NCBI GenBank assembly: GCA_016946835.1
Contig: JACVTC010000061.1
Coordinates: 922,501-960,000 of the forward strand
Direction: 5' to 3'
Source of the DNA: Neocallimastix lanati (nom. inval.)
Lineage: Eukaryota > Neocallimastigomycota > Neocallimastigomycetes > Neocallimastigales > Neocallimastigaceae
Length of the DNA: 37,500 bases
Position 1 is the first letter of the stretch, and the number at the start of each line of letters is the position of its first letter. Below the pieces are notes generated by a model. That model saw only the letters and a list, made by a program, of their open reading frames with translations. It was not told where the DNA came from and did not search any database. Made by a program: the position numbers and the translations under genes. Shown in pieces: positions 9,677 to 22,789 of this stretch.

Positions 9677-12600
9677 TGAAAAAAAAAAAAAAAAAGATTT
9701 CCTTTAAATTAAATTAAATTAATCTAAATATGAATAGATATAAAAAAAATTAATAATTTTAAAGTTAAACCGCTTAGTGAATTTATTTTATGATAATAAA
9801 AATAAAGAAGAAAAAAAAAGAAGAAAATTTCTATTAATTGATTAATTAAAAAAAAAAATAAAAAAGCTTAAATAACCATAAATTAATTAAAAAAAAAAAA
9901 AGTAAAAAGTAAAGCTATATTGGTTAAAAAAAAAAAAAAAAAAAAACATACTAAATAAAAATGAGATACAATGATCATTATCATAATGAAATAAAATGAG
10001 AAAAAAAAAAAAAGAAAAAGAAAAAGTTTAAAAATAAAATTAAAAAAAATATATATAATATATAATAAAATAAAATAACAGTTTTAATAATTATAGTTGT
10101 TAATATCATGATAATATATAATTATATGTATTTTAATTATAATAAAGGAAGATTGATTTATTAATAAAAAAAAAAAGTCTTTAAAAGATTTCTTAAAATA
10201 GAAAATAATAATATGAAAAGTTTAATAAGCCAATTTTCTATTTTCTATTTTTTTTTTATTGTTTTATTCTTTTATTTTTAAATTTTTTTACTTTTTTTTT
10301 TAAGTCTACATATATAAAAAAAATTTTTTTGTCATTAAAATAATAATAATAATAGTAATAATAATAATAATTTTTTTTTTTCGTTATTAAAATAAAGTTT
10401 TAATCCTATAAAGATTTAATTTAACAAATCATAATGAATAAATAAAAAAAAAAAAAAAGAAAAAGTTCTTTTTATTTTTTAATAATTTTAATAATACTAA
10501 TAATAATAATTTTAATATTAATAATAATAAGAAGAAGAAAAAGAAAAAGAAAAAGAAAAAGGTATAATTATTAAATAATTAATAATATCTTTTTAAATGA
10601 TTATCTAATTTTTACATATAAATAATTTTCTAATTTTTATTTATTTATTTATTTATTTATTTGTTTATTTGTTTGTTTATTTATTTATTCATTTATTTGT
10701 TTGTTTTTTGATCTATTCTTTTTTCTTTCTTTTTTTTTTTTTTTTTTTTTTATTAATATTAAAAAAATATATAAAATATATATGTATATATTATTTATAT
10801 AGTTTTAATTTAATTTATGATTCTCTTTTAATATTTTTTTTCTCTTTTTAATCATTTTCATTGTTTTTTTTTTTTTTTTAATTTTTTTCATTGGTGGGGT
10901 TTATCTATATTAATAGTTATTCATTCATTAATCTATTTAACTATTAATTTATCTAAATTAATAGTTATTTATTTATTTATTTATTTATTTATTTTGTTTA
11001 TAGTTTATTTTCTATAAAAAAAAAAAATTGTATTGTTTCTTAATGGTAAAACAAGAATTACTGTCATACAAAATAAAAGATTAGATTTTATTTAATCAAT
11101 GAATCGCCATAATTTTAAAAATTTTAATATAAAAAAAATATAAATAAAATAATAAATAATAAATAATAAATAATTGAATAATAAATAATAAATAATAAAA
11201 TAAAAATAATAAAATAAAGAAATTTTTATCTCCATATAAAAAAAATTTTAATTATCGAAAATAAAAAATTTAATAAAATTATTTATATTAAAAGAAGAAA
11301 AAAAAAATTATTTATTAAATTTGTATTTATTTATTTTATTTTATTTATTTTATTTATGGGTTTAGTATATTAATAAATGGTATACTCTATTGTAATATAC
11401 ATTCCATATATTTCACCTATATATAATTTAAATTGATGAAGGCGATGAATATTAAAGAGTCCTTTTATTTATATATTTATTTATGGATAGAAAAAATAAA
11501 ATAAGGATTAATCATTTAATTAATAATGTTCTGTATATTATATTATAGTATATTATATTTTAGTATATTATATTATAGTATAGTAGATTATATTATATTA
11601 TATTAACAAATTACAGAATATTATCCTCATCTTTTTTTTTTTTTTACCTATTTTTGAATATTTAAATTAACCATCATTTATTTATTATTTATAGTATTTA
11701 TACATTTATATTATTTATATTATTTATTTACTTTTAATTAATTCATTCATTTATATTGATTATGAAAATAAGAAGAATTGAAAAGTTTTTTTTTTTAGTT
11801 TCTTTCTTTCTTAGCGAGGATGATTTAAAAAGTCAAAAAAAAAAATTATATTTTGACATTTTGACATTTTGACATTTTGACAGTCCTAATTTAAACTTGT
11901 CAAATTAAGTCATTTCACTAAATACATCAATAAAAATTCTGAAGAATAAAAAAAAATAGATATTTAATAAAAAAAAATAGGGTCAATAAATATAAATATA
12001 AATATATATATAAAATTAATGGATAATTATACATTTTTTGAATCAATTCTATAAAAAATGGAGAATAGTTTATAATAAATAATAAACAATGAAATCATCA
12101 ATAATACATAATTGAATAATTAATAATAAATAATAATAAATAATTGAATAATAAAGAGTATTTATTAATAAATAATTAAATAATAAATAATAAATAAATC
12201 GTCAAATGAGATTCATAAAAAGGAAAATTAAAAATTATCAAAAAAAAAAAAAAAAAAAAGGGGAAAAAAAGTTTGTATGGAGAAATTTTTTTTAAAAAAA
12301 TTTTTTTTTATGTAAAAAAAATAATAAATGAATGAATGAATGAATGAATGAATAAAAAAAAAAAGATATATGTATCTATCCTTAAATAGTGAATATTATT
12401 AATTATAAATAATTATTGACTTTGATGACTTTTTACTCAATATTATTATTATTATTATTATCATGTCTTTTTATTTTAATTATTATACCGTCTTTTTTAA
12501 TTCATTACCATTATATCATGAAGTTAAAATGACTTTTTTAAGTTTGGAATAAAAAGAAAAAAAAATTCAATTTAATTAAAATATATATAATATATATATA

Positions 12601-14382
12601 ATATAATATATCTATTGATACATATATAAAATAAATAAATAATATAAATAAATAAATATAAAAAATTTTATTTTTTTTTTTCATTTTTTATTCTGTATAA
12701 AATAAAAAAATAAAAATAAAATACAGAGTTTTTTAAAAATCAAAAATTAAAATTTTAAAATTATAATTAAAAAAAAAAAAAATTAAAATTTTAAAAATAG
12801 AATTAAAAATTGAAATAAATAAATAAATAAATAAATAAAAATTAGAAGAATTTATAATAAAATTAAATAAAAATAACTAAAAAAAGTTTAAAAAATTTTC
12901 TAATAATCTTATATAAAAAAAAAAAAAAAAAAAGAATAAAAAAAAAATAAAAATAAGAAAATAAAAAGTAAAATTTAAAAGAAAAATAAAAAAAAATAAA
13001 AAAAAATAAAATAAAATATATTTTTTTTCTTTCATTTCTTTAAACTTTTTTATTTATCATATTAGAAATAAGTTATTATTTATCTGATTTAGTTTTAAAA
13101 TTATTAAAATTATTAGAATTATCAAACTTAAGGGTCTTTTTTTTTTTTTTTTTACTACTACTACTACTACAAAGATTAATATTTTTCATCTTTGTAAAAA
13201 GAAAGAAGAAAAAATTAAATTTGATAAAATCAAAACATATTAATTTATCTATTTATTTATTTATTTATTTGTTTATTTGTTTATTTATATCTTATATCTA
13301 ATAGCTTATTCAACACATGAAAAAATAATTAAAAAAAAAAAAAAAGAAATAAAAAAATAAAATAATAAAGATTATTCTATAGATAAATAAATAAATAATT
13401 AGTAAATATAAATTTTTTTTTTAAAATAATTTTAATTAAATACATGTAAAGTTTGTTTTAATGATGAATAAGGAAATCTTTAATGGAAGATAGGCTTACA
13501 AAAATATAAATTAGTTTGTTTGTTCATTAGGTATAATAATAATAATTAAAAGGTCACTTGATAGATAAATTTTTAGTAATAATAAATAAATAAATAAATA
13601 AATAAATTTTTATGTAGTGAGTTATGTAAGATAGTTAATGTAATGTAATGTATATCTTTTTTATAAAAAAAAAATCTTTTAATTTCGTTTTATTATTAAT
13701 TAAAGTTTTTTTCTTCATATTATGTATAATGATTACTTAACTATTTTCATTATTATAATTTATTATGTATAATTATTATTTAATAATTATTAAATATATA
13801 TATTTTATATCTTTTTTTTTTTTTTTTTTAATAATTCATTTATTTATGTCATTATGGAATTTTTTAATAAGAAATAAAATTGAACTTTTCAGGTATTAAC
13901 ACTACTTCCTACTACTACTATTGTCATTGTCAACTATGAATGATACTATAATGAAAACTTTTTTTTTTCTATTATTACTGGTTGGTAATAATGATACAGA
14001 TATTTACTTTTGTAATAATTAATTAAATTGTAATGATCAATTATAATAAAAAGAAAAAAAAAATGTCATTATTAATTGTCGTTAAATGATATAAAAAGTA
14101 ATAAAATAAATTATAATTGATATTTAAATTAGAAATAAAATTATAATTGATATTTAAATTAGAAATAAAAATAATCATATCTTATTAATTATAAATCATC
14201 TTATTAATATTAATATTAATTATAAATAATTTTATTAATATTAATCTTATTAATGATAAATAATCTTATTAATTATAAATATTAATATTATTAGTAGTAG
14301 TAGTATTAAATCATCATCCTATTAATTATATATAATAATATTAATTTTAAATTTAAAAAAATAAAAAATAAAAAATACGAAT
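9677..14382. other. Gene-free stretch of about 4.7 kb
   Basis: Homopolymers, GAAAAA repeats (about 10013-10025, 10530-10560), TTTA/TTTG repeats (10636-10700), an A-rich orientation of the heptamer/ATTGAATA family (11140-11215 and 12070-12200), TATTATAG repeats (11533-11605), AATG repeats (12327-12352) and AAAT repeats (12815-12840, 13580-13606). Two tandem copies of a unit of about 30 bp lie at 14108-14170. Slightly more complex islands at 11380-11470, 11800-11940 and 13875-14000 carry no open frame. Confidence 0.7.
11850..11882 (+). repeat. 8-bp tandem repeat (ATTTTGAC)x4
   Basis: Four perfect copies of ATTTTGAC. A preceding AGTCAAAA (about 11830-11838) is complementary to the TTTTGACT-like unit and lets the array fold back on its left flank; CAGTCC follows directly. 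Confidence 0.85.
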
Positions 14383-14457
14383 ATTTAATATATAATATTT
14401 AATATTTAATATTTAATATTTAATATTTAATATTTAATATATAATATATTTAATATA
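14383..14457. repeat. Heptamer array (AATATTT)n
   Basis: Seven-base AATATTT units in tandem, ending in TATAATATATTTAATATA. A related array at 15594-15655 mixes AATATTT with AATAATT. The unit is nearly self-complementary, so the array can pair with itself. Confidence 0.85.
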
Positions 14458-16386
14458 TTTATTTATTTATATTATTTCACCATCAACATCAAACTTTTTC
14501 TTACTAAAAAAAGTATTTGAAACAAATTTTAGTATGATTAGTTATGATTAATAAATGTTAAGTTGAAATAATCATCTAAAAAATAAAAACCAACTTATAA
14601 AAAAAATAATAGAATATAATATAAAATAAAGTCATAATAAAATAGTAATATAAAATAAAATATTATAAAATAAAGTCATAATAAATGATATAAAATGAAG
14701 TCATATTAAAATAGAAATAATCAATGAAATAAAATTTAAGAAAAAAAAAAATAACAAGAGAAAAGTTTTAAAAAATTAACAGTTGATTTTTTTTTTATAT
14801 CATATAAAAAAAGCTCATCTCCAAATTTCTTCATTCATATTAAATAAAGTTATATTCTTAACTTTTATTTATTATTTATTTATAATATAATTATTATTTT
14901 ATTTTATTTTATTTTATTTTATTTTATTTTATTGATGTTTTAACCTTTTATTAATTAATAATTTCTCATATCTCTTTTCATTTTGTTCTCTTTTTTTTTA
15001 TTTTTATTTTATTTTATTTAATTTTTATTTTATTTTTATTTTATTTATGATTCAATTATTTCCTGTTGAATGGATGGATTCCTACAATTTATTTTATTAA
15101 TTCATTTATTGATGCATCTTTTGTTAATATATGCTTTATTTATTTATTTTTTATATATTTATATTATATTTTTATTTATATTATATTTTTATTATTTTCT
15201 ATATTGAGATTATTAGATAGAAATAAATAATTTTTTTTTTTATTTCTTTTGACATGAATATAAAAAAAAGAAAATTTAAATAAATGAAAATTAACTATTT
15301 ATTATTTTTTTTTTCTATTTTATAATTTTAATTTTTTTTTTAATTTTTTTTTATTTTTATTTTTATTAACTATTAATTTAAATAAAATAAAATAAAATAT
15401 TTTAATATTAAATATATCCAAAATTATATTTAAATTTAATAAATGAATACATCAATTAATAATAATAATAATTAAAAAAAAAAAAAAAAAAAAGGTGGCT
15501 ACAGTATAATAAAAAAAATTAAATAGTAAAGAAGAAGAAAAAAAAAAAAAAAAAAAAGAGAGTAATAAAAAATAATTATTAATTAAAAAATTAATATTTA
15601 ATATTTAATATTTAATATTTAATAATTAATAATTAATATTTAATATTTAATATTTAATAATTTTTAATTGCTTATTTTTAATTGATTCATTAATTATTAT
15701 TTTAATTAATTTTTAATATTATTTTATTTATGTAATATTGATTAAAATTTTTTAATAATATTATTTAATATTTATTTAATTATTATAATATTTAATGATA
15801 CTATTTATTTATTATATTATATAATTATATTAACTTTATTAATGTATTTTATTAACAATTTTTTAACTAATTTATTATATTAATATTATTTTATTATGAT
15901 TACATTATTCTTCTTCTATTATTCATTTATTCATTCACTTATTTATTTATTTATTTATTTAATACTATTATATAAAAAATTTTGGTCAAATTTAAAATTG
16001 AAATAGATAAACCTTAATTCATAATAATAATAATAAAAATAAATTAATAAAATTGAAAATAGATTAAATTCGTACGAATCAGAAAGCAAGCTTTTTTTTT
16101 CTTTCTTTCTTTTTAAAACTGCTTTTTTTTTTTTTTTTTACTTATTTATAGTATATTATTATTATTATTATTATTATAGTTTTAATATTTATTATTGTAA
16201 TTATAGTTTTAATATTTTATTATTATTACAATTACAATTATTATTATTATTATTAATAAGATTATTATTATTTAATTTCTAATCAATATCTCCATGCGTT
16301 TTGAATCAAAAATAAAATAAAATTATTAATAAAATTGTTAATAAAATAATTCATTATGTATTAAAATATTTATAATATATTATTTT
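14458..16386. other. Gene-free stretch of about 1.9 kb
   Basis: Includes three imperfect copies of a unit containing AAAATAAAGTCATAATAAA (about 14616-14720), a TTTTA pentamer array (about 14893-14934), the AATATTT array at 15594-15655 and ATT trinucleotide runs (16156-16180). No coding frame was found. Confidence 0.7.
16068..16079. repeat. 12-bp palindrome ATTCGTACGAAT, copy 2
   Basis: Identical to the palindrome at 6810-6821, about 9.26 kb away. It is followed by CAGAAAGCAAGC, unlike the flank of copy 1. Confidence 0.7.
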
Positions 16387-16537
16387 ATAAATACTTTATA
16401 ATATAAATTGTGAAATATACATAATAAATACATAGTAATATATTAGTATAGATTATAAATACTTTATAATATAAATAGTGAAATATACATAATAATTACA
16501 TAGTAATATATTAGTATTGATTGTAAATACTTTAACA
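16387..16537 (+). repeat. 68-bp tandem repeat, 2.2 copies
   Basis: Units start at 16387, 16455 and 16523 (partial), each beginning (A/G)TAAATACTTTA and containing GTGAAATATACATAATAA and CATAGTAATATATTAGTAT. The copies differ at only a few positions, so the duplication is recent. The array ends directly beside a 16-bp perfect palindrome. Confidence 0.9.
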
Positions 16538-16540
16538 ATG

Positions 16541-16556
16541 TACATGAATTCATGTA
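16541..16556. repeat. 16-bp perfect palindrome TACATGAATTCATGTA
   Basis: Perfectly self-complementary 16-mer abutting the end of the 68-bp tandem repeat. A more GC-bearing GACCAAGGGGG follows at once. It could be a binding site for a dimeric protein or a replication-slippage hairpin. Confidence 0.7.
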
Positions 16557-17670
16557 GACCAAGGGGGAAAAATATTTATATTTTCTATTTTTTTATATTT
16601 TCTATTTTAAATTTTAAAAAATTAAATCTATTCATTTATTTTTATTATTATTTTTTATTATTATTTTTTATTATTATTTTTATTAGTATTAATTATTATA
16701 GTCTTTTTTTTTTTTTTTTTTTTTCTTTTAATTATACATTAATGATTAATGATTTATCTTTTCTTTTTTTTTTTTTTTGAGGGGGTGTTATTTTTTTATT
16801 TTCGATTATTTATTTTTCATTATTTTATTTTAATTTATTCTTTTATTATTTTATTTATATATATATTTTATTGTATATTTTATTATGTATTTTATTATAT
16901 ATCTATAGAGTTGTTATAACCTAAACTATTTGACTACCTGAAGAAAGAATTATTTGTTGATTTTAATTTTCATCGATTAGATTTTCTAAATTAATTAAAA
17001 ATTAATTAAAATTATTTAAAAATAAAAATAAAAATAAAAATAAAAATTTAACTATACCTATATTTATTCATTATTCATTATGAATACTAATACTAAGAAC
17101 TAATCATACTAATGATGATAATGATAATAATAATGATAATAATAATAAGAATAATAACATTAATATTAAGGTTATATACAAAAGAATATAGTTAATATTA
17201 TTTTTTTATTACTACTCATTTTTTTGACAATTGAATTAAAAACGGTTAAGAAAATAAAGATAAAAATAAAATTTTAAAACACACCACATTTCAATCAATT
17301 TTAATATTACCTAAAACAAAACAGATAGAGTCAGTTTTAATTTTTATTTTAAACCATATCTACTTTTTTTTTTTTTTAATTTTTGTTACCCAATTCCTAT
17401 TTACAATATTTATATATAAATATATAAAATATGTTACTTTATAATAACAATATTATTATTATTATTATTATTAATTATCAAAATAGTTTGACGGAATTTT
17501 TTTTATTATTATTAATTATTTTAATTTTTTTTTTTTTAATAATTTAATAAAATTTTTTTTTTTTACCAAACAAATCATCTTCATTTAATAAATTAATAAA
17601 TGGTTTAAAAAATAAAAAATTTTTTTAAAAATAGTTTTAACATATAAATTTTAAATATAAATTATTAAAT
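16557..17670. other. Gene-free stretch
   Basis: T runs, TTA repeats (16640-16685), AAAAAT repeats (about 17018-17045), GATAAT repeats (17110-17150). The part at 16905-16985 is of more mixed composition, with GTTATAAC and ATCGAT, but all frames close quickly and I could not fold it into a tRNA. Confidence 0.65.
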
Positions 17671-17776
17671 TTCAAATAGAATAATAATATTTTAAATAGA
17701 ATAATAAAATTTCAAATAGAATAATAATATTTTAAATAGAATAATAAAATTAATAAAATTTCAAATAGAATATTTG
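17671..17776 (+). repeat. 40-bp tandem repeat, about 2.5 copies
   Basis: Exact 40-bp period: units begin TTCAAATAGAATAATA at 17671 and 17711, with a partial third at about 17760. Each unit is itself two related 20-bp halves (TTCAAATAGAATAAT / TTTAAATAGAATAAT), so the array grew by two rounds of duplication. Confidence 0.9.
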
Positions 17777-17883
17777 TGTACTTTTTGTAGTTTTTATTTA
17801 ATTCATTTAAATAAATTAACATCTTTGAATTGTTAGTATTATTATTATTATTTATCTATCTATTTACTTATTTATTCATTTGA

Positions 17884-18000
17884 TTAGAGAGTGAGACGGT
17901 TGTTTCTAAATGTGTGAAGACTAAAAGTGGATTCGTTATTGGTGATGTGACTTGTTTCAATTTTCAATTTATTATTATTATTATTATTATTTATCATTAG
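17884..18000 (+). pseudogene. Possible relic of a coding exon
   Basis: A 38-codon frame bounded by TGA (17881) and TAG (17998) has no ATG. Its first 29 codons read LESETVVSKC then VKTKSGFVIGDVTCFNFQF, with balanced composition and two cysteines 14 residues apart; after that it runs into an ATT (Ile) repeat. The GC content of 17884-17960 is visibly higher than everything for several kb around. The Cys...GF/Y..G...Cys pattern is vaguely like repeats in large secreted or scaffold proteins of anaerobic fungi, but this is only an impression. Most likely a decayed gene fragment, or chance. Confidence 0.2.
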
Positions 18001-18152
18001 TATTATTATCAGTTTCATCTACAATATTTATAATTATTTAATACAATATTATTGTATCTTTTTTAATCTTTTTTTTTTTTTATCTTTTTATTTATTTTTG
18101 GAAAAAAAAAAAAAAAAAAAAAAAAGAATAATTCAATTCTTAACAATTTATT

Positions 18153-18271
18153 TTTATTTATTTATTTATTTATATATTTATTATTTATTTATTCATTTAT
18201 ATATATATTTATCATTTATTTATTTATTTATTATTTATTTATTTATTTATTATTTATTTATTTATTTATTT

Positions 18272-18331
<60 letters not shown>

Positions 18332-18332
18332 T
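18153..18332. repeat. TTTA tetranucleotide array
   Basis: Roughly 180 bp dominated by TTTA units, the last 70 bases almost perfect. The open frame over it is a Leu-Phe-Ile-Tyr repeat, not a protein. Confidence 0.9.
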
Positions 18333-20793
18333 ACAATTTTTTTTTTTAAAAAAAAGTTTTTTATTTTTTAAATTTCAGATGGATTAAATTAAAAAATTTT
18401 AAATCATTAAAATTAATAATTAAAATAAAAATAAAAATAAAAATATAAAAAAATAAAAAATAACAAATAACAAATAACAAAAAAATCATTTCATTTCATT
18501 TTTTTTTTTTTTTAGATCTATTATTTAATATTTTTTTTTTTATTTTAATTATTATTTAATATTTTTTTTTTATTATTAAATTTTTTATTGGTTTAATATT
18601 TAATATTTATTTTTCCTGTTTTAATTTTTATTTTTGTTTTAAATAAATACAATAAAACAAATAATAAAATTATTCTTCTTCTTCTTTTTTATTATCATTA
18701 ATGATTATTATTATTATTGATTATTATTATTATTTATTATCATTAATGATTATTATTATTATTTATTAATATTTACTATTATTGTTTATTATTATTATTA
18801 TTATTATTATTATTTTTTTTGTATGATTTTATATTTTTCTCATATCAATTTATAACTTTACTATTTGGATTGAATTAGAATTCCCTTCAAATATTTTCAA
18901 AATAGAAAACTATAAGAAAAAATAATAATAAATAAATGAAATATATATAAAAAAAAAAGTTATGCATAATAATAATAATAATTTTAATAAAGAACAGATT
19001 TTTTTTTTTTTTTTTTTAGTTTTTGTTTTAGTTACTTAAAAAAAAAAAATAGAGATATTATAACACAGAAATACAGAAATAGTAGAGATGGATAAATCAA
19101 TACTTAATGGAATAATTTAAAATTACCAATTATTTATTTACTTATTTACTTATTTACTTATTTATTCACTTATTAAAGAAATCAATAAAAAAAGGCATAT
19201 ATTGATTTATTTTATTTTTAAATTCATTGATTTATTTAATTGTACATTTTATATTTTATATTTTGTATTTTGTATTTTATATTTTGTATTTTGTATTTTT
19301 TTTTTTTTTTTGTGAATAGTTAAACTAATTAGTGTAAGATTGAAACTACAAAAATAATATATTTTGTGTAAAAAAAAAAAAAAAATAAAGTAACAAATTG
19401 GTGAAACCGAAATCCATTTAATTAAATCATTGAATAATTAAATAATATAATAATTAAATAAATAATTAAATAATTGAATAACTAATAAAATAATTGAATA
19501 ATAAATAGTAATCTCTCCTTTTTTATTTTTATTTTATTTTAATATATCTATTTATTATTATTATTTAATTAATTATTTTTTAATTTTTTTTTTTTTTTTA
19601 TAACACTAATGACCATTTTTCTTTTTTCTTTTTTTTCTTTTCTTTAATCTATTCTCCTAAATTAAAAAAAAAATTAAACCCTAAAATTTCTAAATAAAAA
19701 TAAAAATAAAAATAAAAATAAAATAGAAATAAAATAAAAATAAAATAATAATAAAATAAAAATAAAAAAAAAATAAAATAAAATAGAAATAAAATAAAAA
19801 TAAAATAAAAATAAAATAGAAATAAAATAAAAATAAAATAAAAATAAAATAAAATAAAATAAAAATAAAAATAAAATAGAAATAGAAATAAAATGAATTT
19901 GTTAATAATAACAAAAAAAATTTTCTTTTATATTATATATATTTATAATAATTTTTTTTTCAAATAATATTATAATCTGTAACGAAAATTTTAAATTTGT
20001 ATGTAATGTATATTTTATTATATTATATCGTATTTTATTTTATTAAAAAAAAAAAAAATTAAATGTAAAATATTTAAATTTTACAAATAATTAACAATAA
20101 TTGTATAGATGTATGTAATTTGTAGATGTACTACGTAAATAGATGTAGATGTAATATGTATACAAATATATAATTAAATATAGATTTTATAAAAAAAAAA
20201 TAGATTAGGATAGATTAATAGACACCATCATGTTTAAAATACGAACACAAAAAATTATCTTTGATCCCAATAATAAATTAAATTTAAACATTATTTAGTA
20301 TATATTATTTATATATTATTTATTTATTTATTTATATTTATTTATTATTATTTATTATTTATTATTTATTATTCAATTATTTATTATTTATTATTTATTA
20401 TTTATTATTCAATTATTATTCATTATTTATTATTCAATTATTTACAACTTTTATTTAATTTTGTGTACGTGTCTGTGTATTTTGTGTTCTGTGTTTTTGT
20501 GTTTTTGTGTTTTTGTAGTGACCTCCGTGACACCTTCCAAAAATAGATCATAATAGAATAAGATTTAATAATAATATATAGAATATAAAGAATATACAAA
20601 TGATAATAAAATCTCTCTATTTAATTAATTATTTATTTATTTAACTATTTAATTAATTAATTAATTATTTAACTATTTATTTAACTATTTATTTATTTAA
20701 CTATTTATTTATCTATATCAGTCATTATCAATATTTATAGTATTCTTATGATAATTTTTTTTTTACTTTAATAAACCAAATTTAGCCATTTAT
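18333..20793. other. Gene-free stretch with simple repeats
   Basis: Contains ATT repeats (18700-18815), a 7-bp TATTTTG/TATTTTA array (19249-19300), TTAC-TTAT repeats (19135-19170), an AAAATA/AAAAATA array of about 200 bp (19690-19893), heptamer TTTATTA sequence (20320-20440) and a G/T-rich segment with repeated TGTGTTTTTG (20462-20520). No gene was seen. Confidence 0.7.
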
Positions 20794-20837
20794 AAAGGTC
20801 AAATTCTCAAATTCTCAAATTATTTTTAGTGACCTTT
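20794..20837. repeat. Inverted repeat AAAGGTCA / TGACCTTT
   Basis: Perfect 8-bp arms at 20794-20801 and 20830-20837 around a 28-base loop that contains the direct repeat AAATTCTC. Function unknown. Confidence 0.5.
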
Positions 20838-20927
20838 TTATTTTTACCACTTTAAAAAAAAAAAAAAAATGAAAAAAAAAGTTCAGGGTGCACATGATTT
20901 TTTTATTATTTATTTACATATTTATTA

Positions 20928-21445
20928 TTTATTATTTATTATTTATTATTTATTATTTATTATTTATTATTTATTAATAAATACTCTTTTTATTATTTAA
21001 TTATTTATCATTCAATTATTTAATTATTTATTAATAAATATTCTTTTTATTATTTATTATTTATTATTTATTATTTATTTATTTATTATTTATTATTATT
21101 TATTATTTATTATTTATAATTTATTATTCAATTATTTATTATTTATTATTTATTATTTATTATTTATTATTTATTATTTATTATTTATTATTTATTATTT
21201 ATTATTTATTATTTATTATTTATTATTTATTATTTAACTATTTATTATTTATTATTTTATTATTTAATAATAATTATTTATTTATTTATTTACTTATGGC
21301 ACCTTTTTGTTGACCAAAATAACAATATAATGAAATTAAAAATAAATAATAATTGAATAATAAATAATAAATAATTGAATAATATGTAATCGAATAATTG
21401 AATAATAAATAATTAAATAATAAATAATAAATAATTGAATAATAG
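20928..21445. repeat. Opposed heptamer arrays forming a large inverted repeat
   Basis: A T-rich TTTATTA/TTCAATTA array (about 20928-21268) faces an A-rich AATAAAT/AATTGAATAAT array (about 21341-21445). Between them is a short non-repeat core containing GGCACCTTTTTGTTGACC (about 21298-21315). The arms are mutually complementary over long stretches, giving a potential cruciform or hairpin. Confidence 0.75.
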
Positions 21446-21601
21446 AATTACTTTATATATTATATATATTATGTAGGATGTACAAATATAGATGATGATG
21501 GATGGAGAATGATATATTTTTGTATTATTAATGCATCCATGTATAAATATTAGGTAATGATGATGCTTATATCAAAATCCATTTAAATCATACTTTTGGT
21601 C

Positions 21602-21953
21602 ATGTTATGTTCCATTTTATTATCAGATCATTATTTTATCAAAAAAAAAATAAAAAATAAAATAAAAAATAAAACTAAAATAAAATAAAATAAAAAATAA
21701 AATGATAGTATAAATAATAAAAGAGATTAACTAATTATTTTTACAGTAGTAAATTTTCGGTTTTTTATTTCATTTATTTTTTTTTTTTTAATTATTATTT
21801 ATTTTTAATTATTATTTATTTTTTTTTATGATATTTATTTATTCAATTTATAATATTTATTTTATTTATTTATTCTATTTATAATATTCACTTATTATTT
21901 TATATCATTTTTATTTTATATCATATTTTATAATATTTATTCTATTTATTATT
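21602..21953 (+). repeat. Dispersed non-coding repeat, copy A
   Basis: Starts ATGTTATGTTCC and contains TTTTATTATCAGATCATT, AAAGAGATTAACTAATTA, ACAGTAGTAAATTTTCG and several TTTTATATCATTTT units. The same ordered landmarks recur in 30297-30705. Sequence outside these limits is unrelated between the two copies. Differences lie mainly in homopolymer and AT-repeat lengths plus a few substitutions (AGATCATT here, AGAACATT there). There is no coding frame. This copy lacks the direct repeats that flank the other. Confidence 0.85.
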
Positions 21954-22748
21954 TTATATCATATTACATAATATTTCATAATACTTTTTCATTTTAATTT
22001 ATTTATATTTTATATTTATATTTTATATTTATTTATATGTTATAGTTATCTATATTATAAAATTTATATTTATTTATATTCTATATTTCATATTTATATC
22101 TATTATATATAATTTTTTATTTATTATTATTATTCAATTATTTATTTATTTATTAATAATATTATTTATTATTATTTATTATTTATTATTATTTATTATT
22201 TATTATTTATTATTCAATGATTAATGTATTTATTATCTTTGGCATTTCATTTTTATTTTCTTTCTGTAGTGGATGTTTCCTTATAAAAATATTAATAATT
22301 AAAATTAGAATTAAAACTATGTATCAGTATTAATAAATATAAATAATATAAATATAGATATAATATAATATATATCTATTCTATTTAAATCTATTCTATT
22401 TAAATCCATTTCTATTTAAATCTATTCTATTTAAATCTATTCTATTTAAATCCATTTCTATTTAAATCCATTTCTATATCTCTATCCATAAAAATTTTAT
22501 TTTACATATAAAACTATTATATTTATGGTATCGCTTATTTATATAAAAAAAATTTTATTATTTTATATCAATCTTATTCTCTATTATCTCTTAATATATA
22601 TTTTAATAATTTTTTATTTTCTATTACTAATTAATTATGTAAAAATAATTTTTTTTTTCCACTCATTAATATAACTTCTGTATTTATAATTATTTAGAAT
22701 TATTTAAAATAAAAATAAAATAAAATTGAAAATAAAATTTAAAATTTA

Positions 22749-22789
<41 letters not shown>

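Noticed and set aside
20462-20520. G/T-rich TGTGTTTTTG repeats as telomeric sequence
   Set aside because: The units are irregular, few and not TTAGGG-like, and the site is internal.
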